NCBI GenBank assembly: GCA_033344775.1
Contig: JAWPMT010000004.1
Location: 1,984,001 to 2,048,000 of the forward strand
Direction of reading: 5' to 3'
From: Cytophagales bacterium
GTDB taxonomy: Bacteria; Bacteroidota; Bacteroidia; Cytophagales; Cyclobacteriaceae
Length of the DNA stretch: 64,000 bases
Shown here: positions 17,001 to 25,026 of the stretch, in pieces
Numbering within the stretch: position 1 is the stretch's first letter
Layout of the letters: the number at the start of each line of letters is the position of its first letter
Notes under the pieces: generated by a model
Database searches by the model: none
Seen by the model: only the letters and a program-made list of their open reading frames with translations
Told to the model about the DNA's origin: nothing
Position numbers and translations under genes: made by a program

Positions 17001-17716
17001 TGTTCTTTCAGAAAAAACCTGATCAGTCCTTACCGATTGATATTCACTCGCACCTGCTACCAGGAATCGATGACGGTGTGAAATCGATGGAGGAGAGTAT
17101 GGAGGCCATTCAAGGACTCATGCAGTTGGGATTTAAAGGGTGTGTCACCACGCCTCATTTCTACGAGGAATTCTATCCCAACAAGGAAAGCGAGGTGTTG
17201 TCACTGGGCGAAGAGGTTGCTCGTGAAATTGAAAAAAGATCACTGGACTTTAAGTTGATCGCAGCCGGAGAGTACTTCATTGATTCCAGTTTACTGGAAA
17301 AAGTAAAATCAGGTCACCAATTAAATACATTTGGCAAGCATCACATTTTGGTAGAAACTTCTTTTCTGGCAAAACCTCAGATTTTTGAAGAAGTAATCTT
17401 CGAGTTAAAAACCGCAGGCTATCACCCTGTGTTAGCACATCCTGAGCGTTATCAATATTTATTTGAACAACCCTCCCTGGCTAGGGATTGGCATGACCAG
17501 GGAATACTCATGCAAGTCACCAGTGGTTCACTGGCTGGTATCTACGGGAAAGGACCTCAAAAGCTGGCAAGAAACTTCATTGACATGAATATCGTTAACA
17601 TGCTAGGGTCTGACCTACACACCCCAAAGCAATTGGCAGGATTGAAAGCAGGCATGACCACTAAACATTATAAAAAAGCGGTAAAATCAATCTTATTGAA
17701 TCATTCACTGGCTTAG
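17000..17716 (+). CDS. CpsB/CapC/YwqE-type tyrosine-protein phosphatase (PHP domain)
   Basis: 238-residue metal-dependent phosphatase of the PHP superfamily. Metal-binding motifs are visible: DIHSHLLPGIDDG (about 14-26), TPHFYEEFYP, AHPERYQY and GSDLHTP. Such enzymes dephosphorylate the Tyr cluster of the cognate BY-kinase, cycling polysaccharide polymerisation and export. The ATG overlaps the TAA of the Wzc-like gene by one base, so the pair is translationally coupled. This organism therefore uses a Gram-positive-style PHP phosphatase instead of a Wzb-type low-molecular-weight phosphatase, as is usual in Bacteroidota. Confidence 0.94.
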   Translation: MFFQKKPDQSLPIDIHSHLLPGIDDGVKSMEESMEAIQGLMQLGFKGCVTTPHFYEEFYPNKESEVLSLGEEVAREIEKRSLDFKLIAAGEYFIDSSLLEKVKSGHQLNTFGKHHILVETSFLAKPQIFEEVIFELKTAGYHPVLAHPERYQYLFEQPSLARDWHDQGILMQVTSGSLAGIYGKGPQKLARNFIDMNIVNMLGSDLHTPKQLAGLKAGMTTKHYKKAVKSILLNHSLA

Positions 17717-17810
17717 AACTGTGGATAAAATTACTGTTATCAACAAGCGAAAATTTTAAAAAAACAGTAAATTGATTTAAACGTTTGTAACGTATCCACC
17801 AGAATTTTCC

Positions 17811-19214
17811 ATGCAGGAAGACTATAAAAAAAAGGAACAGAGGGAGTTAATCAAAAAATTTGAAGCACTCCTTAAAAACAAACAGAGCTACTATTTCAAC
17901 GAAGATGCTTTTCTGGAGATCATAGCATACTATCAGGAGCACGATAAATTGAAAATGGCAGCCAAGGCAACTAAAATTGCTTTGGAACAATACCCTTACA
18001 GCACAGATCTGGTAGCTGAAAGAGCCGACGTACTCATTAAGCTAAATGAGCCTGACCAAGCGATTGAAATTCTGGAAAACACCCTGATCTTTCAACCTAA
18101 TGATCCCGACCTATTGCTGCAGCTAGGAACGATCATGGCCTTGCTTTCCAAATATGAAGCAGCCATTGAGAAATTCAGGATCGCCTTGATTTCCGCAGAG
18201 GAAAAAGACGAGGTATTGTACAACATTGGCCTTAGTTATCAGGGACTTCAGGATTATGCGAAAGCAATAGAAAGCTACAAAGAAGCCCTGGAACACAATG
18301 TAACGAATGAAGGTGTTCTTTATGAGCTGGCCTACTGTCTGGACCTAAATGGCGAATTAGAGCACAGCATAAAATATTATCAGGAATTCATCGATCGAGA
18401 TCCTTATTCGGAGTTTGCCTGGTACAATCTGGGGATTGTTTTTAACAAGATCGGCGAAATCGATAAGGCCATAGAGGCTTATGAATTCGCCATTGCCATT
18501 GAAGACGGTTTTAGCAGTGCTCATTTCAATCTGGGAAATGCCTTCATGAATGCGGGCCGTTTCAACGAGGCCTTGAACGCTTACAATCGCACCCAGGAAA
18601 TAGAAGGAGCAAGTGCTGAGATTTATTGTCATACTGGGGCATGCTATGAAAAAATGGAGACATTTGACCTGGCAGTGAAGTATTACCAAAAAGCCGTAAA
18701 GCTCGATCAACTCTACCATGAGGCCTGGTTTGGGCTGGGAGTTGTTTTGTCCATTCAAAAGAAATTTTATGAGTCAGTTCATTTCCTGACCAAAGCCACC
18801 AAGCTGGAACCTGAAAATGCCTTGTATTGGAAGTCACTGGCATATGCGGAAAATAGCACAGGTAACATCGTCTCTGCAATAGATGCTTACATTGAAGCGA
18901 GTGAGCTGGATCCCTCCGATCCTCAGACCTGGCTGGACTGGTCCGAGGTATATTACGAACAGGGAGACTATGAAAATGCCTACGCAATCGTAGAAGGTGG
19001 GCTCAACGAACTTCCAGACAACACCGAACTGCTGTATCGGAGTGTTGTTTATCTCGTATCTGCGAATCGATACAAAGAAGCATTTAGTAAACTGGAAATC
19101 GCGCTAATCCTTGATTTTGAGGGCCACACGTTGCTTTTTGATTTTTTTCAAAATCCCCAAACCCAGACAGCACTGTTCAGAATAATCGAGCAGTATCGAA
19201 AAAACGAACGCTAA
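17811..19214 (+). CDS. Tetratricopeptide repeat protein
   Basis: 467-residue protein with no signal peptide, built almost wholly of TPR units. Clear repeats include AAIEKFRIALISAEEKDEVL, YNIGLSYQGLQDYAKAIESY, AWYNLGIVFNKIGEIDKAIE, AHFNLGNAFMNAGRFNEALN and AWFGLGVVLSIQKKFYESVH; at least ten units fit. The first 30 residues are highly charged (EDYKKKEQRELIKKF). It likely acts as a cytoplasmic scaffold. It is 94 bp downstream of the phosphatase gene and 54 bp before phosphosulfolactate synthase; no specific partner is indicated. Confidence 0.9.
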   Translation: MQEDYKKKEQRELIKKFEALLKNKQSYYFNEDAFLEIIAYYQEHDKLKMAAKATKIALEQYPYSTDLVAERADVLIKLNEPDQAIEILENTLIFQPNDPDLLLQLGTIMALLSKYEAAIEKFRIALISAEEKDEVLYNIGLSYQGLQDYAKAIESYKEALEHNVTNEGVLYELAYCLDLNGELEHSIKYYQEFIDRDPYSEFAWYNLGIVFNKIGEIDKAIEAYEFAIAIEDGFSSAHFNLGNAFMNAGRFNEALNAYNRTQEIEGASAEIYCHTGACYEKMETFDLAVKYYQKAVKLDQLYHEAWFGLGVVLSIQKKFYESVHFLTKATKLEPENALYWKSLAYAENSTGNIVSAIDAYIEASELDPSDPQTWLDWSEVYYEQGDYENAYAIVEGGLNELPDNTELLYRSVVYLVSANRYKEAFSKLEIALILDFEGHTLLFDFFQNPQTQTALFRIIEQYRKNER

Positions 19215-19268
19215 GGGTTTCTTTTTAACCATAATTATTGATTTTTGGGGCTTCGTTTTTGAAAACCT

Positions 19269-20033
19269 ATGAATTACGACCTATCGCAACTACCTGACAG
19301 GACCTCAAAACCTCGCAATACTGGTTTTACCATGGTCATGGACAAAGGCCTTTCACTTCGTGAAATGGAAGACATGATTGAGACCTGCGGTGAATTTGTC
19401 GACATCATCAAATTTGGATGGGCAACATCTTATGTGACACCCAAACTAAAAGAAAAGATTGCGCTATTGAAAGACGCTGGCATTCCTTTCTATTTCGGCG
19501 GAACATTATTTGAAGCTTTTGTCATTCGCAATCAATTGGACGATTACAGAAAAGTGCTGGACAAGTTCGGTGTGGAATATGCGGAAGTAAGTGATGGTTC
19601 TATCGAAATGAACCACGACGACAAATGCGAATACATCAGCCAACTCTCTGGTCAAGTCACGGTATTGAGTGAAGTTGGCTCTAAAGATGCCGCAAAGATC
19701 ATACCTCCATACAAGTGGATCGAGCAAATGCGAACAGAACTCGAGGCTGGTGCATGGAAGGTGATCGGCGAATCTCGAGAAGCTGGTAATGTTGGTTTAT
19801 TCAGGGATTCTGGAGAAGTCCGACAAGGACTAGTAGAAGAGATCCTGACTCAGATACCTTCAGATAAGATCATTTGGGAAGCCCCTCAGAAAGCACAACA
19901 AGTCTGGTTTATCAAATTAGTCGGATCCAATGTCAACCTGGGTAATATTGCGCCAAATGAAGTAATACCTTTGGAAACCATTCGCTTGGGTCTAAGAGGA
20001 GATACTTTTAGTCACTTCCTGGATAACGCTTAA
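19269..20033 (+). CDS. comA: Phosphosulfolactate synthase (ComA family)
   Basis: 254-residue TIM-barrel enzyme of the ComA family, which adds sulfite to phosphoenolpyruvate to form (R)-2-phospho-3-sulfolactate. Family segments: DRTSKPRNTGFTMVMDKGLS, DIIKFGWATSYV, GIPFYFGGTLFEAF, GVEYAEVSDGSIEM, VLSEVGSKD, AWKVIGESREAGN, IIWEAPQKAQQVW and GSNVNLGNIAPNEVIPLETI. In methanogens the product leads to coenzyme M, in Bacillus to sulfolactate. In Bacteroidota it may feed sulfonate (cysteate/sulfonolipid) metabolism, which is inference. No ComB or ComC homologue is adjacent. The following DUF368 gene starts 14 bp later and is probably cotranscribed. Confidence 0.92.
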   Translation: MNYDLSQLPDRTSKPRNTGFTMVMDKGLSLREMEDMIETCGEFVDIIKFGWATSYVTPKLKEKIALLKDAGIPFYFGGTLFEAFVIRNQLDDYRKVLDKFGVEYAEVSDGSIEMNHDDKCEYISQLSGQVTVLSEVGSKDAAKIIPPYKWIEQMRTELEAGAWKVIGESREAGNVGLFRDSGEVRQGLVEEILTQIPSDKIIWEAPQKAQQVWFIKLVGSNVNLGNIAPNEVIPLETIRLGLRGDTFSHFLDNA

Positions 20034-20047
20034 GCCCTCATCAATAT

Positions 20048-20947
20048 ATGCAACCTTACCTGAGCTGGTTCTTGAAGGGCCTGGCAATGGGAGCTGCCAA
20101 CGTGATCCCAGGTGTCTCTGGAGGCACCATCGCATTCATTACCAACATTTATGAACGGTTCATCAATGCCCTTAAAAGCCTTGATCTGGATGCGGTAAGC
20201 TTGCTCTTCAAAGGAAAAATCAAGGAATTGATCATAAAGATCGATTTCTGGTTCTTGCTGTCAGTACTTGGTGGTGTGGCCGTCAGTATTTTGAGTTTGG
20301 CCAAGCTGCTGGAATTCCTTTTCCTCAATTACGAGACATTAACGCTGGCTTTTTTCTTTGGATTGATCATCGCTTCGATTGTTGCGGTAGGATCTCAGAT
20401 TGAGTCCTGGAACTCCTCAACTGTCGTTGCTCTGATCGTAGGAACAGCAATTGCGATCAGCATCGCATTTTTACCTCCGGCCAATGCTAATGATGCCATC
20501 TGGTACGTATTTCTATGTGGAGTGGTCGCTGTTTGCAGCATGATTTTACCCGGGCTTTCGGGTTCTTACATCCTGTTGCTTATGGGCAATTACATCCTCG
20601 TGCTGCAGGCAATTAGTGGATTTAAATTCAAAGTGATCATTCCAATGGCCGCGGGTTGCATTGTAGGCTTGCTACTGTTCTCAAGATTACTTTCCTATCT
20701 CTTCGCACACTACAAATCACAAACCATTGCTTTGCTGACAGGATTTGTTACTGGCTCACTGGTAATCATCTGGCCCTGGAAAACGGCTGAAACAATCACG
20801 ATAGAAGATAAGGAAAAAGTAGTCGGCTATACGTGGGAAATGCCGGAACTGAATGGCGCATTTGCTATCGCATTCTTACTGATACTCATTGGTTTCGGAC
20901 TAGTATTCTTCATTGAGCGCACAGGCCAGAAAAAACCAGCGAAGTAA
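20048..20947 (+). CDS. popT: DUF368 membrane protein, PopT-type polyprenyl-phosphate transporter
   Basis: 299-residue polytopic membrane protein of the DUF368 family, recently identified as one of two families recycling undecaprenyl phosphate across the inner membrane. The two inverted motifs are clear: GAANVIPGVSGGTIAFITNI (about 17-36) and MILPGLSGSYILLLMGNYIL (about 172-191). About eight hydrophobic segments follow or lie between them. It fits the upstream polysaccharide block, which consumes carrier lipid, although it is not in the same tight operon. Its TAA is directly followed, without spacer, by the stop codon of the convergent YdeI-like gene. Confidence 0.9.
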   Translation: MQPYLSWFLKGLAMGAANVIPGVSGGTIAFITNIYERFINALKSLDLDAVSLLFKGKIKELIIKIDFWFLLSVLGGVAVSILSLAKLLEFLFLNYETLTLAFFFGLIIASIVAVGSQIESWNSSTVVALIVGTAIAISIAFLPPANANDAIWYVFLCGVVAVCSMILPGLSGSYILLLMGNYILVLQAISGFKFKVIIPMAAGCIVGLLLFSRLLSYLFAHYKSQTIALLTGFVTGSLVIIWPWKTAETITIEDKEKVVGYTWEMPELNGAFAIAFLLILIGFGLVFFIERTGQKKPAK

Positions 20948-21547
20948 TCAAGTCAAAGACTCGATTATCTTAATGATCCTACGCTCCAGTGTTTCCGGCT
21001 TCTTAGCCTGGAGAATGCTGATCACTGCTTCTTTGCGTTTAGTAAAACTCAGGCCTTCAAATACTTCTTTCAGGCCTTCCCGCTGTAAACGACTGTCCAG
21101 TGACTCAGGAATAGTGACGGTCTTTTTCTTGCTATCGATTCCCGGATAGTCTGTACCTCTCCTTACTTCCTTTACCACAGCTCTTGGCCGAAACCTCAAA
21201 GTGGACCACTGCTCATTGATGGATACCTGACGAACGGCTATCCAATTTGCAGAGATAAATTGATCCCAACCATGATCTCTTCCCATATCCGTAGGAATTT
21301 TTGAGCTCCGCTTCGGGAATGCCACCCAGTGATTATCTGAAGATGGATCTTGAATAAATCCGGAGATCATGGCGCCAAGTTCTGCTTTGTGTCGAATAAA
21401 CAACAGCACACCCCCTTGCTTATAATCATTGAAACTAACCTGCTGCTCCAAACCTTCTTCTTTTAAAGCTTCAGTCAAGTCCTCCGGGCAATTGACAACA
21501 AAAAAGTGCTGGAGGTCCTTAATTTGGAGTTTCTGAACAAGTCCCAT
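20948..21547 (-). CDS. YdeI/OmpD-associated family protein
   Basis: 199-residue cytoplasmic protein. The C-terminal third is the YdeI/OmpD-associated motif (IPESLDSRLQREGLKEVFEG, then LSFTKRKEAVISILQAKKPE, TLERRIIKIIESL). The middle part resembles the DUF1905-type beta-barrel half seen in such fusions. The N-terminal part (LQIKDLQHFFVVNCPEDL) has the look of a DUF3052-like alpha/beta unit. The family name 'bacteriocin protection' is historical; the molecular role is unknown. It is convergent with the DUF368 gene, stops adjoining, and 6 bp downstream of the YHS-domain gene. Confidence 0.8.
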   Translation of the reverse strand: MGLVQKLQIKDLQHFFVVNCPEDLTEALKEEGLEQQVSFNDYKQGGVLLFIRHKAELGAMISGFIQDPSSDNHWVAFPKRSSKIPTDMGRDHGWDQFISANWIAVRQVSINEQWSTLRFRPRAVVKEVRRGTDYPGIDSKKKTVTIPESLDSRLQREGLKEVFEGLSFTKRKEAVISILQAKKPETLERRIIKIIESLT

Positions 21548-21553
21548 TTACTA

Positions 21554-21991
21554 TTAATCAAATAATACCGTGTAATTGGTGTCCGCCAATAACTTATTCT
21601 TATCCGGATCTTTATCCCACTCTGTAAGCCCATTAAAAAATGCCCGGATCGAGAAAAACATCAAAGCACCGTCCTGGATCTTGTATAAGGTGTAGTCAGG
21701 AACTACAAACGTCTTGTCCACCATCGCAATGGCACACCATCCTCCATATGCCGGCTCAAATTTTTCAGGGGATTGCTCGTATGTCTTTTTGTTTTCCTCA
21801 GAAGAAAAAAGCAAGTGGCGTCCATCAATTTCGATTAAAATATCAGAGCTTCCCTTTTTTGCTTCTCCAAGGAAATAACTTACCGGATCATATCCATCGA
21901 GCAAAACCTCTCCGTTTTCTACGGGATAGGCCTCTTGCGCTACCACAATACTTGAGCATATCAATAGCAAAAAAGTGAATAGGGATTTCAT
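21554..21991 (-). CDS. Secreted YHS-domain protein
   Basis: About 145 residues from ATG 21991 (MKSLF); an ATG at 22003 would add four residues before the same signal peptide (MKSLFTFLLLICSSIVVAQ). The YHS-like domain is visible as LDGYDPVSYFLGEAKKGSSD, then HLLFSSEENKKTYEQSPEKF and EPAYGGWCAIAM. The family is often found on heavy-metal-handling proteins but its function is unsettled. The tail (FFNGLTEWDKDPDKNKLLAD, NYTVLFD) agrees with the family. It is probably periplasmic. Confidence 0.85.
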   Translation of the reverse strand: MKSLFTFLLLICSSIVVAQEAYPVENGEVLLDGYDPVSYFLGEAKKGSSDILIEIDGRHLLFSSEENKKTYEQSPEKFEPAYGGWCAIAMVDKTFVVPDYTLYKIQDGALMFFSIRAFFNGLTEWDKDPDKNKLLADTNYTVLFD

Positions 21992-22033
21992 ATATCTACG
22001 CATGTAATTTTTGACGTCAGTAAATTAAAAAGT

Positions 22034-22732
22034 TCAGGCTTTTGCAGCACTACTGGACAATTCCTTTGTGCGAATGAAATAGAGGTATTCCGCCAGAAAG
22101 AATGCTCCAAAACCACTAAATATGTGCCAAAGAAAGTGTGAGCCCATCGGTAAGATATTTGTTACTCGAAGGTCCATTTCTCTACACACCAATGATAAGA
22201 TCAAAAAAGATACCGAAAGGATGATAAACTGCCCCTTTTCAAATTTTGTCTTTACCAGATAAAAGATCAAAGGAAAAAACACGAGGGTTCCTGCAATAAA
22301 ATAGCTCAGGTTCGTTGCCATTTCCTCTGGAAATAGCTCATGCATTGCATAACGAAGGATAGTGCCCGGAATAACGATACTGACTGTTCCCCACCAATTG
22401 GGAATGATCTTCAACCAAAAATATACTCCAACTGAAAACATAAGAATTGCGGTAGGCAACACATCCATCAACAATAAGTATTCAGAATTCCGAAAAGCAT
22501 GAAAAAGTGTACTTCCTGTGCCTCCCAAAATCAGAAGTGGTACACAATAAAAGATGAATGGATATTTCTTAACGTCTCCTTTGAGTTTCAAGGCCCAATA
22601 GACCGCAGGCAACACAATGGCCAGAGAAGAGAAGGCGTTCCACGGCTCACTGAATAAGATGGTCAGGTCTGTTTCTGCGTAGAAAGGACCTCCATCTGGT
22701 GCCAAACCGATATTTTCTTGCTCAGGAAGCAT
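22034..22732 (-). CDS. Ceramidase-like membrane protein (CREST superfamily)
   Basis: 232-residue protein with about seven hydrophobic helices. The residues typical of alkaline ceramidase/CREST hydrolases are all present: S-x3-H in GTGSTLFHAF, the Asp in LLLMDVLP, and H-x3-H in GSHFLWHIFSG near the C-terminus; together these bind the catalytic zinc. The N-terminal EPWNAFSSLAIVLPA is also family-like. Eukaryotic relatives hydrolyse ceramides; bacterial members are mostly uncharacterised. An amide-lipid hydrolase acting on ceramide or sulfonolipid is a plausible guess only. It is 31 bp upstream of the YHS gene start on the same strand and divergent from the signalling operon. Confidence 0.82.
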   Translation of the reverse strand: MLPEQENIGLAPDGGPFYAETDLTILFSEPWNAFSSLAIVLPAVYWALKLKGDVKKYPFIFYCVPLLILGGTGSTLFHAFRNSEYLLLMDVLPTAILMFSVGVYFWLKIIPNWWGTVSIVIPGTILRYAMHELFPEEMATNLSYFIAGTLVFFPLIFYLVKTKFEKGQFIILSVSFLILSLVCREMDLRVTNILPMGSHFLWHIFSGFGAFFLAEYLYFIRTKELSSSAAKA

Positions 22733-22870
22733 CTAATTTGAACTTGACATTGAAAAAATCTAGAAGATTAACGCTGTGTTACCTAAATATGTTGAAATCT
22801 CAGGAATTTAATTTAGCCCCTTTGTATTGTACTTGTCAATTTGAAATTTTATCCGGTGTTCTTTCTGGAA

Positions 22871-22901
22871 TTTGCGGGGTTGAGGAAGTTCATTACTTTC
22901 G
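22871..22901 (+). promoter_or_regulatory. Candidate promoter of receiver-kinase/LytTR operon
   Basis: TTTG (22871-22874), exactly 19 bp, then TACTTTCG (22894-22901), one mismatch from TAnnTTTG. It lies 19 bp before the ATG of the first operon gene, so the leader would be very short. Same geometry as the tRNA promoters in this window. Confidence 0.4.
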
Positions 22902-22920
22902 CTTATTCTAATAACTGAAA

Positions 22921-23115
22921 ATGTTACAAACTCTTAGATTTCTGGTCTTTGTAGGAGGCCTTGTCATCATAGCACTAGGATTGGTGATCATGCTGCTAGA
23001 GAATGAACCCAAGTACGACGTTGAATATCTGGTGAATATTGAATTATTCCTGACCTTTGGCGTAGGATTATTATTGATCTTTTACATGGTGAGAAAAAGA
23101 GGAATCGGTGGGTAA
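22921..23115 (+). CDS. Small two-helix membrane protein
   Basis: 64 residues with two hydrophobic helices (LVFVGGLVIIALGLVIMLLE and IELFLTFGVGLLLIFYMV) joined by an acidic loop (NEPKYDVEYLVN), ending in a basic RKRGIGG. No family is recognised. Its stop codon overlaps the ATG of the receiver-kinase gene (TAATG), implying translational coupling. The following kinase has no membrane segment, so this protein may anchor or sense for it; that is inference from coupling. Confidence 0.65.
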   Translation: MLQTLRFLVFVGGLVIIALGLVIMLLENEPKYDVEYLVNIELFLTFGVGLLLIFYMVRKRGIGG

Positions 23116-24107
23116 TGAGTGACCTCATCAAGATACTCTACGTGGATGATGAAGTGGGTAACTTAAACTACTTCAAGTCTGCGTTTAGACGAGAGTTTGA
23201 AGTACTTATTGCCGGTTCGGGAGCAGAAGGCCTGGAAATTCTCCAGGAAAACCCAGATATACCTGTAATTCTCACTGACCAGCGCATGCCCAAGATGACG
23301 GGTGTCTCATTTCTCATGAAATCCATGGAAATACTCCCAGAAGCCATACGCATTCTGGTAACAGGATTTTCGGACATGGAAACAGTGATCAATGCCATTA
23401 ATCATGGCAACATCTATTACTTCATTCACAAACCCTGGTCGTATGATGAAATGCGAATCGTCATCCAAAAAGCTCTTGAAACGCATCAACTGCGGGTACA
23501 GAACAAAGAGCTTCAGATCATGGCTGAGCGAAAAGAGAAAGAACGCATCTCTTCGCAGCTGATCGCATTAAGAAATCAGATCAACCCCCACTTTTTATTC
23601 AACTGTCTGAACACCCTTCGGGCGATGATCCCTAACAATGAAAATGCGCGGCAGTTCATTAAGCACATGTCCTCCACCTATCGCTACATGCTGGATCATC
23701 AGGATTCCAATCTTTCTCATCTGGAGAATGAATTGAAGTTCGCAGAGGACTATATATACCTTCAAAAAGTACGTTTTGGCGAGGCACTGGACTATTCTGT
23801 CAACATTGAGAATGCACGAAGGGACTGGACTCTACCGTCAGGAGCCTTGCAACTTTTGGTGGAGAATACCATCAAACATAATGCTGCCAGTCGGAACAAG
23901 CCGCTTAAAATCGACATCTACGACGAAGAAAATTCCATAGTCGTCAAAAACAACTATCAACCTCGGCCAGATGGTGCCGAATCCATGGGCATCGGGCAAT
24001 CCAACCTGGTAAAAAGGCTCGCTTTCTTCTCGGAAGCCGAACCGGAGTTTTATCAGGAAGGTGAGTTTTATTATGCCAAGGTTCCTTTATTGAAAAAAAT
24101 ATCATAA
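23115..24107 (+). CDS. Receiver domain fused to LytS-type histidine kinase
   Basis: 330 residues, no signal peptide or membrane helix. N-terminal receiver (about 5-120): D11-D12, phosphoacceptor D55 (ILTDQRMPKM), Thr83 and K106 (FIHKPW). A coiled linker (QIMAERKEKERISSQ) leads to a His_kinase domain with the phosphorylatable H159 in QINPHFLFNCLNTLR and an HATPase-like C-terminal part (LPSGALQLLVENTIKHNA, MGIGQSNLVKRL). The N-box is present; the glycine-rich region is short, as in LytS-type kinases. A receiver instead of a sensor domain means the kinase is probably itself switched by an upstream phosphodonor. The LytTR regulator 24 bp downstream is the expected target. Confidence 0.92.
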   Translation: MSDLIKILYVDDEVGNLNYFKSAFRREFEVLIAGSGAEGLEILQENPDIPVILTDQRMPKMTGVSFLMKSMEILPEAIRILVTGFSDMETVINAINHGNIYYFIHKPWSYDEMRIVIQKALETHQLRVQNKELQIMAERKEKERISSQLIALRNQINPHFLFNCLNTLRAMIPNNENARQFIKHMSSTYRYMLDHQDSNLSHLENELKFAEDYIYLQKVRFGEALDYSVNIENARRDWTLPSGALQLLVENTIKHNAASRNKPLKIDIYDEENSIVVKNNYQPRPDGAESMGIGQSNLVKRLAFFSEAEPEFYQEGEFYYAKVPLLKKIS

Positions 24108-24131
24108 CTTCCTCTCTGTCAAAAACACCGT

Positions 24132-24896
24132 ATGTTTCAAGTAGTAATCATCGAAGACGAGCCTTTAGCTGCTCAAGATCTGGAGCAAACCCTCATTCAA
24201 TTAGACGAGGAAATTCAAATCACAGCTAAGCTGGACAGTGTAGCTTCCGCCGTGGAGTGGTTCCAGAAGAATGATGCAGACCTGATCTTGTCAGATATAC
24301 AATTAGGTGATGGTCTTAGTTTCGACATTTTCAGTAACGTAGAGACCAAGGCTCCCATCATCATTACCACTGCTTTTGATCAATACGCGATCAGAGCATT
24401 CAAAGAAAACAGTGTTGATTACCTGCTTAAACCGATCGACAAAGAAGAGCTTTCGACGGCTATCGATAAATTCAAAAGCTGGAAGCAATCACAAGAGGAA
24501 TTTGATCTGGAAAACTTCCTGGATGCCTTAAAACCAGAAATCAGACCTACCTATCAGGAACGATTCATCGTCACTTTGGGTGAAAGGATCATCAGCATCC
24601 CGGAAGAGAATGTTGCCTACTTCTTCAGCGAAGACCGATACACTTATCTGGTCGAGAAAACAGGAAAACAACATATTCTAAATACCAATTTGGGAGATCT
24701 GGAAGGCACCTTAAATCCTAAGGACTTCTATCGTATCAATAGAAAATATATCATCTCTTACCGTGCCATCAAAAGCATGGTGGCTTACAGCAAGAGCCGC
24801 GTTAAGATCGACCTGGAGCCCGCACCGCCTAATTCCATGGAAGTAGTAGTCAGCGTAGAACGTTCAGGAGCTTTTAAAAGGTGGCTCAATAGATAA
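24132..24896 (+). CDS. LytTR-family response regulator
   Basis: 254 residues: receiver domain with E8-D9, phosphoacceptor D55 (LILSDIQLGDG), Thr80 (IIITTAFD) and K100 (DYLLKPIDKEEL), an acidic linker, then a LytTR DNA-binding domain (about 145-250: RFIVTLGERIISIPEENVAY, FFSEDRYTYLV, DFYRINRKYIISYRAIKSM). The gene follows the receiver-kinase gene and forms the output of that system. LytTR regulators bind direct repeats upstream of promoters; none was identified with confidence here. The operon ends at a strong bidirectional terminator. Confidence 0.95.
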   Translation: MFQVVIIEDEPLAAQDLEQTLIQLDEEIQITAKLDSVASAVEWFQKNDADLILSDIQLGDGLSFDIFSNVETKAPIIITTAFDQYAIRAFKENSVDYLLKPIDKEELSTAIDKFKSWKQSQEEFDLENFLDALKPEIRPTYQERFIVTLGERIISIPEENVAYFFSEDRYTYLVEKTGKQHILNTNLGDLEGTLNPKDFYRINRKYIISYRAIKSMVAYSKSRVKIDLEPAPPNSMEVVVSVERSGAFKRWLNR

Positions 24897-24995
24897 AAAC
24901 TTTAGCCCCAACCATTTTTGGCATCACTATTGCTTAACATCAAGTATTAGTAGTGAAATACTAGTTAGGTTGTTTTGAGTTTTTTTGGTTGGTTG

Positions 24996-25026
24996 AAAAA
25001 AGCCCTTCTCTCGAAGGGCTTTTTTC
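24996..25026. terminator. Bidirectional Rho-independent terminator
   Basis: AAAAA then AGCCCTT (25001-25007), loop CTCTCG, AAGGGCT (25014-25020), then TTTTTT. The A-tract and T-tract on either side let it end both the LytTR operon (plus) and the convergent hybrid kinase gene (minus). Confidence 0.85.
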
